Of a DNA stretch of 64,000 nucleotides, positions 18,289 to 27,626 are shown piece after piece. The translations under genes and the position numbers were made by a program. The stretch spans positions 62,001 through 126,000 of the forward strand of contig JAFROX010000002.1 of NCBI GenBank assembly GCA_017429475.1, in the 5' to 3' direction. The notes under the pieces were generated by a model. It did no database searches and was not told the origin of the DNA. It saw only the letters and a list, made by a program, of their open reading frames with translations. Origin of the DNA: Bacteroidales bacterium (GTDB lineage: Bacteria > Bacteroidota > Bacteroidia > Bacteroidales > UBA932). Every line of letters begins with the position of its first letter. Within the stretch, counting starts at the first letter, position 1.

Positions 18289-18319
18289 CAAAGATACTAC
18301 TTTAATCTTAATTACCAAA
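18289..18319 (-). promoter_or_regulatory. rpsF operon promoter
   Basis: On the minus strand TTTG, exactly 19 bp, then TATCTTTG: a complete Bacteroidota-type promoter, 58 bp upstream of the rpsF start. Confidence 0.85.
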
Positions 18320-18327
18320 TAATTCGC

Positions 18328-18335
18328 TAACTTTG
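18328..18335 (+). promoter_or_regulatory. -7 box of the LysR-HTH gene
   Basis: TAACTTTG ends 8 bp before the ATG at 18344, giving a predicted leader of about 5 nt. No -33 box at the usual distance. Confidence 0.45.
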
Positions 18336-18343
18336 GGCTTGTT

Positions 18344-18598
18344 ATGACAGACAACCGTCTCAGAGCTTTCTGTGAGGCCGCCGAGTGCCTCAACTTCAGC
18401 AAGGCAGCCGCCTCGCTCGGCATCAGCCAGCCCGCAGTTTCGAACCACATAGCCAAACTTGAGGAGGAACTGGGCTGCGCCCTTTTCATCCGTTACGACA
18501 AATCCCTCATCCTTACCGAAAAGGGAGAGCAGTTGCTCAAGGTCGCCCGTTCCATCCTCGACAAGTACGCCGAGATCGACGCACTCAAGCTTTCCTGA
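18344..18598 (+). CDS. Stand-alone LysR-type helix-turn-helix protein (84 aa)
   Basis: The whole protein is the N-terminal DNA-binding part of a LysR-family regulator. It has a winged HTH with the signature FSKAAASLGISQPAVSNHIAKLEEELG (split over residues 18-43), the wing LFIRYDKSLILTEKGEQLL, and the start of the linker helix (65-82). The effector-binding domain of about 200 residues is absent: the stop codon comes at residue 85, and pepD starts its convergent 3' end 3 bp later. It could be a functional minimal regulator, a dominant-negative partner, or a remnant of a longer gene. The reading frame and promoter are intact. It diverges from rpsF-rpsR-rplI. Confidence 0.8.
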   Translation: MTDNRLRAFCEAAECLNFSKAAASLGISQPAVSNHIAKLEEELGCALFIRYDKSLILTEKGEQLLKVARSILDKYAEIDALKLS

Positions 18599-18601
18599 AG
18601 G

Positions 18602-20065
18602 CTATTTCTTCGGAGCGTCCCTGAGGACCGCCACGATGAAATCCCAGAACTTGGCCACGCTGGACACAAGCACCCTCTCGTCCGGAGAATGGGGCGAGCA
18701 GAGGGTCGGTCCGCAAGACACCATATCCCATTTCGGATATTTGGCGCCGAGTATGCCGCACTCCAGACCGGCGTGGACGGCCATCACTTCCGGCTCCCTG
18801 CCGTAAAGCTTCTTGTATACCTTCTTCATCTCGGCCAGGATTGCCGAATCCATATTGGGCTTCCAGCCTGAATAAGCACCAGAGAAGGTCACCTTTGCGC
18901 CTGCAAGTTCGAATACGTTGCGCATCTGCTCTGCCATATCCATCTTGGACGAATCGATGGAACTGCGGATAAGGCTGCTGACGGTAAACACGCCGTTCTC
19001 TGTCCTGACTATCGCAAGGTTCCCGGATGTCTCCACCATACCGGGCATATCGAGGCTCATCCTTGTGACCTCGTTGGTGCAGGCCGATATGGCCTTGACC
19101 ATCTTCAGGGCCACGTTGCCGGCTATGACAGTCTTCGCCTCCGCCTTCTTTGAAGAAATTGAAACGGCAGGATCGATCTTGCCCATCTCGTTCCGAACCT
19201 CCGAAAGCACACGTGAAACAGCTACTTCCACAGAGACGGCCTCTGCCTCGGGCACTGCCACTACTGCCACGCACTCGCGGGGAATGGCGTTGCGCAGGTT
19301 TCCGCCCTCGATGCAGGACAGCTTGCCCTTGTGGTCACGGAGCAACGGCAGCAGGACTCTTGCCATAATCTTGTTGGCATTGCCGCGGCCCTCGTTGATC
19401 TCCATTCCGGAGTGACCTCCGCGAAGACCCTTTACCGTGACTTCATAAGCCACATAGCCCGCGGGCATTGCATCTTCCTTGTACTTGCGGGTGACGGTGA
19501 CGTCAACACCGCCGGCGCAGCCGACATACAGCTCGCCTTCAGTCTCGGAATCCATATTGATGAGGATCTCTCCTTTGAGCAGATTGGGCGCAAGCTTGAA
19601 GGCGCCGGTCATTCCGGTCTCTTCATCGACTGTGAACAGAGCTTCGATGGGGCCGTGCTGAAGGTCCTTGGCTTCGAGTATCGCCATAGCGGTCGCAACG
19701 CCCATACCGTTGTCAGCTCCCAGGGTGGTGCCGGTGGCATATACCCACTGCTCTCCGTCCTTCTCCACGATGCGGGGAGTGATGGGGTCCTTTTTGAAAT
19801 CGTGCACGACATCGTTGTTCTTCTGGGGAACCATATCCATATGGCCCTGCAGGATGATGCCCTTGCGGTCTTCCATTCCGGGAGTGGCGGGTTTGCGAAT
19901 GATTATGTTGCCCATCTTGTCCTTGATGGTCTCCAGGCCGAGGTCTTTGCCGAATTTCTCAAGGAATGCGGAAACCTTCTCTTCGTGTTTCGAAGGCCTG
20001 GGTATGCGTGTGAGAGCGTAGAAGTTCTTCCACACTCTTTCGGGGTTGAGATGACTTATATCCAT
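18602..20065 (-). CDS. pepD: Aminoacyl-histidine dipeptidase (Xaa-His dipeptidase, M20 family)
   Basis: A cytosolic zinc dipeptidase with broad specificity, classically cleaving carnosine-type dipeptides. The 487-residue length matches PepD. Metal and catalytic motifs are visible: GHMDMVPQ (His ligand), GADNGMGVA (bridging Asp region), FTVDEETGMTG (catalytic Glu) and the DSETEGELYVGCAGG segment. A final zinc-ligand His is likely in the CGPTLCSPHSPDERV motif near the C-terminus. It is the last gene of an lpxL-DUF4831-pepD unit with 4-bp gaps. Confidence 0.95.
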   Translation of the reverse strand: MDISHLNPERVWKNFYALTRIPRPSKHEEKVSAFLEKFGKDLGLETIKDKMGNIIIRKPATPGMEDRKGIILQGHMDMVPQKNNDVVHDFKKDPITPRIVEKDGEQWVYATGTTLGADNGMGVATAMAILEAKDLQHGPIEALFTVDEETGMTGAFKLAPNLLKGEILINMDSETEGELYVGCAGGVDVTVTRKYKEDAMPAGYVAYEVTVKGLRGGHSGMEINEGRGNANKIMARVLLPLLRDHKGKLSCIEGGNLRNAIPRECVAVVAVPEAEAVSVEVAVSRVLSEVRNEMGKIDPAVSISSKKAEAKTVIAGNVALKMVKAISACTNEVTRMSLDMPGMVETSGNLAIVRTENGVFTVSSLIRSSIDSSKMDMAEQMRNVFELAGAKVTFSGAYSGWKPNMDSAILAEMKKVYKKLYGREPEVMAVHAGLECGILGAKYPKWDMVSCGPTLCSPHSPDERVLVSSVAKFWDFIVAVLRDAPKK

Positions 20066-20069
20066 ATTT

Positions 20070-21161
20070 CTATTTTAAAACTGAGTTCAACGGGAAAGAA
20101 ACCGTCTGGCCGAACTGGTAGACGGGGACTCTTGTCTGGAGCAGCATCTGGCTGCCGTCCATGATGCGTGCGGTAGCTATGACCGGTACCCTGTAATATA
20201 CAGTGCTTGAGGGCAGCAACTTGGCAGACGCCACACCGCCGGTGGTGACTTCGGGAGCCTTGTCGAACGACAGTTCAAGCACTATCGGACGGCCGGACAC
20301 GTCGTTGGCGGGCAGCAGTCCTTCGGTCTCAGAGAGCCTGAAAGCCACGTACATCTGCTGTCTCGAAGAAGCGTTGGAGGCGGTGGGGACCACATCGAAA
20401 TTCATAGTCTGTACTGATGTGGTGCTGGTGCCGTAGAACAGGCTCATATATTCCTGTTCCATCCTTGTGATTTCGGAAATGGCGGCCTGCATTGCCTCGC
20501 CGCTGTAGGTTGCATCGGTGTCGCCTGTGACGATCTGCATACGGCTCTTGCGAAGGTCGAAGATCGCATTGGCGGTCTCCTGCGCTTTCTTCTCGAGAGA
20601 TTTCTCTACCACCTGGCTCTGAGAGACAGCCACCCTCTGGAAACCTTCGGCAGTATTGACTGTCTTGTAAAGAGTGGTGGTGGCGCTTGTCAGGTTGCCT
20701 CCTACGTCCTTGCCGGCAAAGACGTCATTGTTGGCTATCGAGGGGAACCTCCAGGCCTCGGGCTTGCCAGTGTAGCTGTCGGAAGCCACGATGAGTCCCT
20801 GGGCGCAGAGCTGCAGGAAGTTGGCAGCCGCATTGCCCCTCCCCGAAAGGTTGAGCGCTATCCTGGTCGAAGGGTCGGCCTCGAGGTAGGGAGCCATATC
20901 TATCGACTTGAGGGTATAGGTCACAGCATCTTCGGTGCGGGCCTCTGAACCCATATATTTCTGGGCGAACTGTGCGTAGGGACCGGCCACGAAATTCTCT
21001 TTCTCAGCGGTGACGGTCAGCATTATCGAAGTGGAAGGCAGCGAATAGATCACCACACCGGAGGGCTGCTCCTGTCCTGCCTCGAGCATCTGGGCATTTG
21101 CCATCTGTACGCCAGCAAACAGGCAGAGCAATGCACAAAGGGTTTTTGTCAGTCGTTTCAT
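20070..21161 (-). CDS. DUF4831 family exported protein
   Basis: A 363-residue protein with a clear cleavable signal peptide (MKRLTKTLCALLCLFAGVQMANA). The start at 21161 is chosen because the upstream in-frame extension overlaps lpxL and lacks homology-like character. Mature sequence features include YAQFAQKYMGSEA and a central FDLRKSRMQIVTGDTDATYSGEAM segment, which I recognise as the Bacteroidota DUF4831 family. The function is unknown. It starts 4 bp after lpxL, hinting at an envelope role. Confidence 0.75.
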   Translation of the reverse strand: MKRLTKTLCALLCLFAGVQMANAQMLEAGQEQPSGVVIYSLPSTSIMLTVTAEKENFVAGPYAQFAQKYMGSEARTEDAVTYTLKSIDMAPYLEADPSTRIALNLSGRGNAAANFLQLCAQGLIVASDSYTGKPEAWRFPSIANNDVFAGKDVGGNLTSATTTLYKTVNTAEGFQRVAVSQSQVVEKSLEKKAQETANAIFDLRKSRMQIVTGDTDATYSGEAMQAAISEITRMEQEYMSLFYGTSTTSVQTMNFDVVPTASNASSRQQMYVAFRLSETEGLLPANDVSGRPIVLELSFDKAPEVTTGGVASAKLLPSSTVYYRVPVIATARIMDGSQMLLQTRVPVYQFGQTVSFPLNSVLK

Positions 21162-21165
21162 ATCG

Positions 21166-22089
21166 TTATTGTTTGTTTTTCTCATAATTCCAAATATTCT
21201 TCCAGCGGCGGTGGCTCCACAGCCAGTTGACGCGGTCGTTCCTGATGTCCCTCTCGAGCATCGAGGCATAAGTTCCCGTGATGTCCCCGGGCCGCGTTCC
21301 TGCAGGGTCTTCACAGATGGTACTGCAGCTTATCGCATATTTTCCCCGGCCGCGGCGGTTGATGCCTATGTATGCAACCGGCATGCCTGTCTTGCGGGCT
21401 ATGGCCTCGGCTCCGGTCACCCAGGCAGTCCTCAGCCCGAGGAATTCGGTCTCCACCCCGCCCTTGCCCTCGGGACACTGGTCGGCGATGAAGAAATACA
21501 CCTTGCGGTCATCCCTGTGTTGCAGGACATAGCGGAGGAAACTGCCCGACGGGACCAGGTTCTGCCGTTTGAAACGGTGGAAGCTGCGCAGACGCAGGAA
21601 CAGTTCTTCGCTGAGCGGGCTTGACATCGTGTGGTATGCGCTCACAACATTGTCATAGCCATAGGTGGCCTCGTCGCTGTAGACCGGGAGTCCAGGAAGC
21701 AGCTCCCAGTTGCCGGTATGGCCGAGCAGCACCACCACGCTGCCGTACTTTTCAAAGAGCCTTTCGAGCTCCTGCCCGTTCTCGACGCTGCAGACTCCCT
21801 TGCGCCGGATGTGCCTGTAGCTGCGGGTAAGGCTCCACACCGTTTCGCAGATTATGTCTGCCAGGTGCCCGTAATAGTCCTTCGCAAGACCCCTCACTCC
21901 ATCTTCATCAAGGTCGGGGAACGCTCCCCTCAGGTTGGTGCGGATCACAGGCAGCCTGTACTTCAGCACATCCCCGAGCAGCCACGCCACAAAGCGGGCC
22001 AGAACCCGGTGTACGCACAGCGGCAACAGCGACAGCAGGACCAATGGCAACAGCAGGATGTAAACCGCCAGCGTGCGTAAAAACTTCAT
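21166..22089 (-). CDS. lpxL: Lipid A biosynthesis (late) acyltransferase, LpxL/HtrB family
   Basis: An inner-membrane acyltransferase that adds a secondary acyl chain to lipid A. The 307-residue protein has one N-terminal membrane helix (about 5-27), the HX4E catalytic motif H124-TGNW-E129, and the C-terminal WLWSHRRWK motif typical of the family. Bacteroidota lipid A is usually penta-acylated through a single late acyltransferase of this type. It is the first gene of the lpxL-DUF4831-pepD unit, with a TAAATTTG box 33 bp upstream. Confidence 0.92.
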   Translation of the reverse strand: MKFLRTLAVYILLLPLVLLSLLPLCVHRVLARFVAWLLGDVLKYRLPVIRTNLRGAFPDLDEDGVRGLAKDYYGHLADIICETVWSLTRSYRHIRRKGVCSVENGQELERLFEKYGSVVVLLGHTGNWELLPGLPVYSDEATYGYDNVVSAYHTMSSPLSEELFLRLRSFHRFKRQNLVPSGSFLRYVLQHRDDRKVYFFIADQCPEGKGGVETEFLGLRTAWVTGAEAIARKTGMPVAYIGINRRGRGKYAISCSTICEDPAGTRPGDITGTYASMLERDIRNDRVNWLWSHRRWKNIWNYEKNKQ

Positions 22090-22122
22090 TCCGGAGGACT
22101 TTTTTCAAGTTTTTGCAGTTTC

Positions 22123-22130
22123 AAATTTAA
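22123..22130 (-). promoter_or_regulatory. -7 box of the lpxL operon
   Basis: TAAATTTG on the minus strand, 33 bp before the lpxL start. The -33 region is not a good match. It diverges from the peptide-transporter promoter, with 18 bp between the two -7 boxes. Confidence 0.45.
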
Positions 22131-22148
22131 TACTTATTTCAGAATTGT

Positions 22149-22156
22149 TAAATTTG
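22149..22156 (+). promoter_or_regulatory. -7 box of the peptide-transporter gene
   Basis: TAAATTTG ends 31 bp before the ATG; a TTTA lies 18 bp upstream as a weak -33 box. Confidence 0.45.
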
Positions 22157-22187
22157 TTACTTAAGTAAGCTAAAACTTAATTCTACT

Positions 22188-23882
22188 ATGTTTAAAGGAC
22201 ATCCCAAAGGCTTGTATGCATTGGCTTTGGCCAACACAGGCGAACGATTCGGTTATTACACGATGCTTGCCATCTTCATGCTGTTCCTCCAGGCGAAATT
22301 CGGATGGGGCGGCTCCCTGGCGAGCACGACTTACGCAATTTTCCTGGCAGCAGTTTATTTCTTCCCTGTCGTGGGCGGTATCCTGGCCGACAAGATCGGC
22401 TACGGCAAATGCGTCGTGACGGGAATCTGCGTGATGTTTCTGGGTTATGTGGCGCTCTCCATCCCCACTGCGGCCAACACTCTCGGTGTCGTGCTGATGC
22501 TTGGAGCCCTGCTGTTCATAGCCATCGGCACCGGCCTCTTCAAAGGCAACCTGCAGGTGCTGGTGGGCAACCTCTACGATGACCCGAAATATTCTGCCAA
22601 GCGTGATTCCGCGTTCAGCCTGTTCTATATGGCAATCAACATAGGCGCGATGTTCGCTCCCGCTGCGGCAACCGCCATCACCAACAAGTTCCTCGGCAAG
22701 GCCGGCCTGATCTACAAGGCCGACATCCCTGCGCTGGCCCATCAGTTCCTGAACGGCACGATTTCGGCCGAGAACACCGCCAAGCTCCAGGACCTTGCAT
22801 CCCTGATGCCCGGCCAGGCGGCTTCGATGCCTCTCGACCAGTTCAGCTCATACTACATCGAGCATCTGGCTTCTTCATACAATATGGGTTTCGCCATCGC
22901 CTGCGTATCGCTGATCGTGTCGATGCTCATCTACGTGCTCACCCGCAACTGGCACAAACACGTTGACGTCAATGCCAAGCAGGCGGCTGCCAAGGGCAAC
23001 ACCGACATCGTCGAGCTCACCCCGAAGCAGACCAAGGACCGCATCGTCGCCCTCTGCCTCGTGTTCGCAGTCGTCATCTTCTTCTGGATGGCTTTCCACC
23101 AGAACGGACAGTCGCTCACCTGGTTCGCCCGTGACTACACTCAGGACCACGCCGACGGCTGGATAAGGATGGGATTCAACATCTGGGTTCTCGCGCTTAT
23201 CGCTGCTTCGGTATACACACTGTTCGGAACTTTCCAGTCCGAGACGCGCAAAGGCAAATTTATCTGCGGCTGCGTGACGGCCATTCTTTGGTTCGGCGCA
23301 TATTGGATATACAGAGGAATCCCCAATCCCCTCGAGATCCAGCCCCAGCTGTTCCAGCAGTTCAATCCCTTCTACGTAGTGGCCCTGACTCCCGTGTCGA
23401 TGGCGATCTTCAGCTCGCTGGCATCCAAGAAGAGTGAGAAGTATCCCAAGGGAATGGAACCTTCAGCCCCCAAGAAGATCGGACTCGGAATGTTCGTGGC
23501 AGCCATCGGATATGTAATAATGATGCTGGCCTCAAAAGGTCAGGCATCTCCCGCAGAACTGGGCGGCACAGTATCTCCCGACCCTGTGGTTCCGGCCTAC
23601 CTCATCTCGACCTACCTCGTGCTTACCTTCGCCGAACTGCTGCTCAGCCCTATGGGTATCTCGTTCGTCACCAAGGTCGCTCCTCCGAAATACAAAGGCT
23701 TGATGATGGGTCTGTGGTTCGCCGCGACTGCCATCGGCAACTATCTCAGCTCCATCCCCGGACTGCTCTGGAACAAGGTTCCGCTGTGGGCGAACTGGGG
23801 TATCCTTATGGCGCTCTGCGTGATTGCCGGCCTCATCATGTTCTCAATGCTCAAGAAGATCGAAGCAGCAACAGAGTCATAG
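22188..23882 (+). CDS. Proton-dependent oligopeptide transporter (POT/PTR2 family)
   Basis: An inner-membrane symporter that imports di- and tripeptides with protons. The 564-residue protein has the ExxERFxYY motif near its start (NTGERFGYYTM, residues 17-27) and at least twelve membrane helices. The family FYMAINIGAM motif lies near residue 145, and LSPMGISFVTKVAPPKYKGLMMG near 490. A long cytoplasmic or periplasmic segment between about 175 and 230 is typical of Bacteroidota members. With pepD nearby on the other strand, uptake and intracellular cleavage of dipeptides is a plausible link. Confidence 0.93.
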   Translation: MFKGHPKGLYALALANTGERFGYYTMLAIFMLFLQAKFGWGGSLASTTYAIFLAAVYFFPVVGGILADKIGYGKCVVTGICVMFLGYVALSIPTAANTLGVVLMLGALLFIAIGTGLFKGNLQVLVGNLYDDPKYSAKRDSAFSLFYMAINIGAMFAPAAATAITNKFLGKAGLIYKADIPALAHQFLNGTISAENTAKLQDLASLMPGQAASMPLDQFSSYYIEHLASSYNMGFAIACVSLIVSMLIYVLTRNWHKHVDVNAKQAAAKGNTDIVELTPKQTKDRIVALCLVFAVVIFFWMAFHQNGQSLTWFARDYTQDHADGWIRMGFNIWVLALIAASVYTLFGTFQSETRKGKFICGCVTAILWFGAYWIYRGIPNPLEIQPQLFQQFNPFYVVALTPVSMAIFSSLASKKSEKYPKGMEPSAPKKIGLGMFVAAIGYVIMMLASKGQASPAELGGTVSPDPVVPAYLISTYLVLTFAELLLSPMGISFVTKVAPPKYKGLMMGLWFAATAIGNYLSSIPGLLWNKVPLWANWGILMALCVIAGLIMFSMLKKIEAATES

Positions 23883-23888
23883 TTCCCT

Positions 23889-24959
23889 ATGCGACGTCTC
23901 TGGCTTTTCGCGATTCTGTCAGCAGTCCTGTCGTTCCATTCTCCGGACTTGAGAGCGGAACCGGAAAGTCCGTTCGCATTCCAGGAAACGACTCTTGACT
24001 TCGGAAAGATTAAGGAAGCCGACGGTCCCGTCAGCGGCAGTTTCTATTTCGTCAACCGCTCCTCAAGGCCTGTCCAGATAGACCTCGTCACGACCAGCTG
24101 CGGCTGCACTACCGCTGACTATCCCACCAGGCCGGTGCAGCCGGGCGAGATATGCGAGCTTGTGGTGCGCTTCAACCCCGCAAACATGTCCGGGAAGGTG
24201 TACCGCGACGTGACGGTCATCACTCGCGGCAGCGAGGACCGTCTGGTAATCACGGCCGACGTGGAGCCTGCCCCCATAGGTCCCGAGCAGATGTATCCGG
24301 GCGTCGTGGGTCAGGGGATCCGCTCCCGTGACCTCTCCTACCGTTTCGGCTATGCCGCTCAGGGCCGCAGCCAGTCGCAGAGCATAACCATCTACAACAG
24401 CGGTGACAAAACCGTGCTCCTCAAGGCCGAAAGCAGCAACCCGAACCTCACGGTCAAATGCCCTTATTCCCTCAAGCCGGGTGCGGCAGACGCCGTGACG
24501 GTGACCTACGACATTCCCGTCGGTGCCTCGAACTACGGCGTGACCGATGACATCATTACGCTCTATGTCGACGGAGTGAAGGCTGAACGTCCCATCCGCC
24601 TGAGCGCCATAATGGTCGACGACCTTGACCGCAACGACAAGGACGCCCCTTCGATGAGGGTCGACCCTTCCTACATAACCGTGAAGGACATTCGCAAGGG
24701 CAAGACGGTCCGCAGGCAGTTCACCATCTTCAACGACGGCCGCAAGGACCTTGTCATCCGCCACGTGAAGGCCTCCGCCAACATTTCCACTCCGCTCAAG
24801 GCCGGCACCAGCATCCCTGCAGGCAGGAGCGTCACGGTGGACGTGAAGGTGACAGCGCCCAGAGTCACCACCTCCCAGGTTCAGGAAAGCGTATACATAA
24901 TAACCAACGACCCCCTGAGGCCCCAGAAGGAGATAGTCATCAGAACCATTACCAAATAA
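23889..24959 (+). CDS. DUF1573 family exported protein
   Basis: The 356-residue protein has a signal peptide (about residues 1-24), followed by three beta-sandwich ASH/MSP-like repeats. The first (about 28-130) is the DUF1573 domain with its hallmark TTSCGCTTADYPTRPVQPGE. The second spans about 145-245 and the third about 255-356. DUF1573 proteins are common in Bacteroidota and Planctomycetes, and their role is not known. It begins 6 bp after the peptide transporter stop and is probably co-transcribed with it. Confidence 0.85.
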   Translation: MRRLWLFAILSAVLSFHSPDLRAEPESPFAFQETTLDFGKIKEADGPVSGSFYFVNRSSRPVQIDLVTTSCGCTTADYPTRPVQPGEICELVVRFNPANMSGKVYRDVTVITRGSEDRLVITADVEPAPIGPEQMYPGVVGQGIRSRDLSYRFGYAAQGRSQSQSITIYNSGDKTVLLKAESSNPNLTVKCPYSLKPGAADAVTVTYDIPVGASNYGVTDDIITLYVDGVKAERPIRLSAIMVDDLDRNDKDAPSMRVDPSYITVKDIRKGKTVRRQFTIFNDGRKDLVIRHVKASANISTPLKAGTSIPAGRSVTVDVKVTAPRVTTSQVQESVYIITNDPLRPQKEIVIRTITK

Positions 24960-24975
24960 CCTAAAACTTATACTC

Positions 24976-27612
24976 ATGAAAAAACTTTTCGTAGCTATGA
25001 TTGCGATGTCGATGCTGGTATTGACATCCTGCAAGAACAATGCTTCAGGCGATTATGAGTACCCGTTCCAGAATCCGAACCTGTCGACGGAAAAGAGGGT
25101 TGACAACATCATCTCCCTGCTGACCCCCGACGAGAAGATCGGCCTTATGATGAACGGATCGATTTCTGTGGAACGCCTCGGCATTCCCGCCTACAACTGG
25201 TGGTCAGAGGCCTGCCACGGCATCTGCACCAGCGGTGCCACAGTTTTTCCCCAGGCGATCGGCCTGGCTGCAACCTTCGACCAGGATATGCAGTATGACA
25301 TCTACACGATGGTATCCGACGAAGCCCGCGCCCACTGGAACATCACAAACCACAACCAGATGGACAAGACCGAGGCTACCGGAGGCATCTGGAACCAGGG
25401 ACTGTCGTTCTGGTGCCCGAACATCAACATCTTCCGTGACCCCCGCTGGGGACGCGGCCAGGAGACTTACGGCGAGGACCCGTACCTGACAGGCACTATG
25501 GGAAGCGCCACCGTAAGAGGAATGCAGGGCAACGACAAGAGATATCTCAAGACCCACTCCTGCGCAAAGCACTACGCAGTGCACAGCGGTCCCGAGTCAG
25601 GCCGCCACAGAGATGACGTATACGTTTCGATGCGCGACCTCTGGGAGACCTACCTCCCCGCTTTCAAGGAGCTCGTGACCGAAGCCGACGTACAGGAAGT
25701 GATGTGCGCATACAACCGCTACGAAGGCGAACCCTGCTGCGGCAACGACAGGCTCCTCGTCGACATCCTCCGCAACAAATGGGAATACAAGCATCTCGTG
25801 GTTTCTGACTGCGGCGCCATCAACAACTTCTACACCAGGGGACAGCACGAGACCCATCCCGATGCTGCAACCGCCAGCGTGGACGGCGTGCTCTCAGGCA
25901 CCGACATCGAATGCGGCACCAGCTACAAGGCCCTCAAGACCGCTCTTGCCGACGGCCTCATCAAGGAGAGCGACCTCGACGTCAGCCTGCGCCGCATCTT
26001 CACCAGCCGCTTCGAACTCGGTCTCCACGACCCTGAGGCGATGGATCCCTGGGCAAATCTCGGTGCTGAGACTATGAGTAGCCCCGAGCATACTGCAATG
26101 GCACAGAGGGCAGCCCGCGAGGCTATGGTCCTCCTCAAGAACGACGGCATCCTTCCTCTCTCAAAGAGCACCAAGACCATCGCCGTAGTAGGACCCAACG
26201 CCGACAATGCCGGAATGCAGAACGGTAACTACAGCGGTACTCCCACCGCAGAGAACACCCTCTCGATCCTCAATGCCCTCAAGAAGGCTGTTCCGGGTGT
26301 GAACATCATCTATGAAAAAGGCTGCGAGCTTGCCGATCCCTATCTGACAGTCGACCATATGGTTGATCTCAACGGCGGCAAGGGACTCCACGGCGAATAC
26401 TTCAACAACACTACGATGTCTGGCGCTCCCGTGGCCACAGCTGACTATACAAACCTCAACCTCCGCACCTCAGGCGACTACCGCTTCGCTCCCGGCGTCG
26501 AGATGACCAACTTCTCGGCACGCTACACCGGAACATTCATCGCAGACTTCACCGGTGACATGAACTACAGCATCCGCGGTAACGACGCCTGGAAATTCAC
26601 CGTGAACGGAAAGACCGTAGCCGAGCAGAAAGAGCCCACCACAGCCCGTTTCGGCCGAGGCCAGGTTCCGCAGACTTCATTCCCCGTTGTGAAAGGACGC
26701 ACCTACACGGTAGCCATCGACTTCTGCAAGGGTGAGACCGGCACCGCATACTTCGCTTTCAACCTCAGCCAGCGCAAGCTTCCCGATTACAACGAGATTG
26801 CAGCAAAGGTTGCCGACGCAGACGTAATCATTATGGTAGGCGGCCTCTCAGCACAGCTCGAGGGCGAGGAAATGATGGTGACTTACGACGGATTCTCAGG
26901 CGGTGACCGCACCAAGATCGAACTTCCCGATCCTCAGGTCAAGCTGCTCCAGGCTATGCATTCTACCGGCAAACCCGTCGTGTTCGTGAACTGCACCGGC
27001 AGCGCCATCGGTTTCGGCCCCATCGAGAACCAGTACAACGCCCTTCTCCAGGCCTGGTACGGCGGACAGGCGGCAGGTATCGCAGTGGCTGACATCCTCT
27101 TCGGCGACTACAACCCTGCAGGGCGTCTTCCTGTGACCTTCTACGCTTCTACCAGCCAGCTTCCTGACTTCAAGGACTACAGCATGGAGAACCGCACTTA
27201 CCGCTACTTCTCCGGCAAGCCCCTCTACGCTTTCGGCTATGGCCTCAGCTATACCAAGTTCGCCTATGGCGACGCCTCTCTGTCAAAGAAATCAGTAAAG
27301 GCCGGCAAGGGCGTCGAGATCACCGTTCCCGTCACCAACACCGGCAAGATGGACGGCGATGAGGTTATCCAGATTTATGTGAAGAGTCTCGACAATCCTG
27401 ACGCTCCTATCAAGGCCCTCAAGGGATTCAAGAGAGTCAACATCGCAGCCGGACAGACCGCAAGCGTGAAGATCGCACTGGAGCCAGATGCATTCGCATA
27501 CTACAGCGCAGCTATTGACGAACTTGCACCGAGGGCCGGCAAATACCAGATCCTCTACGGCAGCTCGTCACGCGACGAAGACCTCAAGGCACTTGACTTC
27601 CAGGTTCTCTAG
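24976..27612 (+). CDS. Glycoside hydrolase family 3 lipoprotein with PA14 insert (beta-xylosidase/beta-glucosidase)
   Basis: An 878-residue exo-acting hydrolase. A lipobox (LTSC, Cys19) makes it a lipoprotein. The GH3 barrel carries the nucleophile Asp278 in VVSDCGAI, plus GIPAYNWWSEACHG and the KHYAVHSGPESGRH substrate-binding motifs. The latter resemble beta-xylosidases more than plain beta-glucosidases. The second GH3 domain (from about 380) is interrupted by a PA14 domain (about 470-600, GLHGEYFNNTTMSG), which often shapes substrate length preference. A fibronectin-III-like domain ends the protein. It follows the DUF1573 gene by 16 bp and ends at a strong terminator. Confidence 0.93.
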   Translation: MKKLFVAMIAMSMLVLTSCKNNASGDYEYPFQNPNLSTEKRVDNIISLLTPDEKIGLMMNGSISVERLGIPAYNWWSEACHGICTSGATVFPQAIGLAATFDQDMQYDIYTMVSDEARAHWNITNHNQMDKTEATGGIWNQGLSFWCPNINIFRDPRWGRGQETYGEDPYLTGTMGSATVRGMQGNDKRYLKTHSCAKHYAVHSGPESGRHRDDVYVSMRDLWETYLPAFKELVTEADVQEVMCAYNRYEGEPCCGNDRLLVDILRNKWEYKHLVVSDCGAINNFYTRGQHETHPDAATASVDGVLSGTDIECGTSYKALKTALADGLIKESDLDVSLRRIFTSRFELGLHDPEAMDPWANLGAETMSSPEHTAMAQRAAREAMVLLKNDGILPLSKSTKTIAVVGPNADNAGMQNGNYSGTPTAENTLSILNALKKAVPGVNIIYEKGCELADPYLTVDHMVDLNGGKGLHGEYFNNTTMSGAPVATADYTNLNLRTSGDYRFAPGVEMTNFSARYTGTFIADFTGDMNYSIRGNDAWKFTVNGKTVAEQKEPTTARFGRGQVPQTSFPVVKGRTYTVAIDFCKGETGTAYFAFNLSQRKLPDYNEIAAKVADADVIIMVGGLSAQLEGEEMMVTYDGFSGGDRTKIELPDPQVKLLQAMHSTGKPVVFVNCTGSAIGFGPIENQYNALLQAWYGGQAAGIAVADILFGDYNPAGRLPVTFYASTSQLPDFKDYSMENRTYRYFSGKPLYAFGYGLSYTKFAYGDASLSKKSVKAGKGVEITVPVTNTGKMDGDEVIQIYVKSLDNPDAPIKALKGFKRVNIAAGQTASVKIALEPDAFAYYSAAIDELAPRAGKYQILYGSSSRDEDLKALDFQVL

Positions 27613-27626
27613 AACAGGGAAGCATA

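Noticed and set aside
24063-25040. 325-codon minus-strand frame opposite the DUF1573 gene
   Set aside because: Shadow frame; the plus-strand product has a signal peptide and three ASH-like repeats, this one has nothing recognisable.
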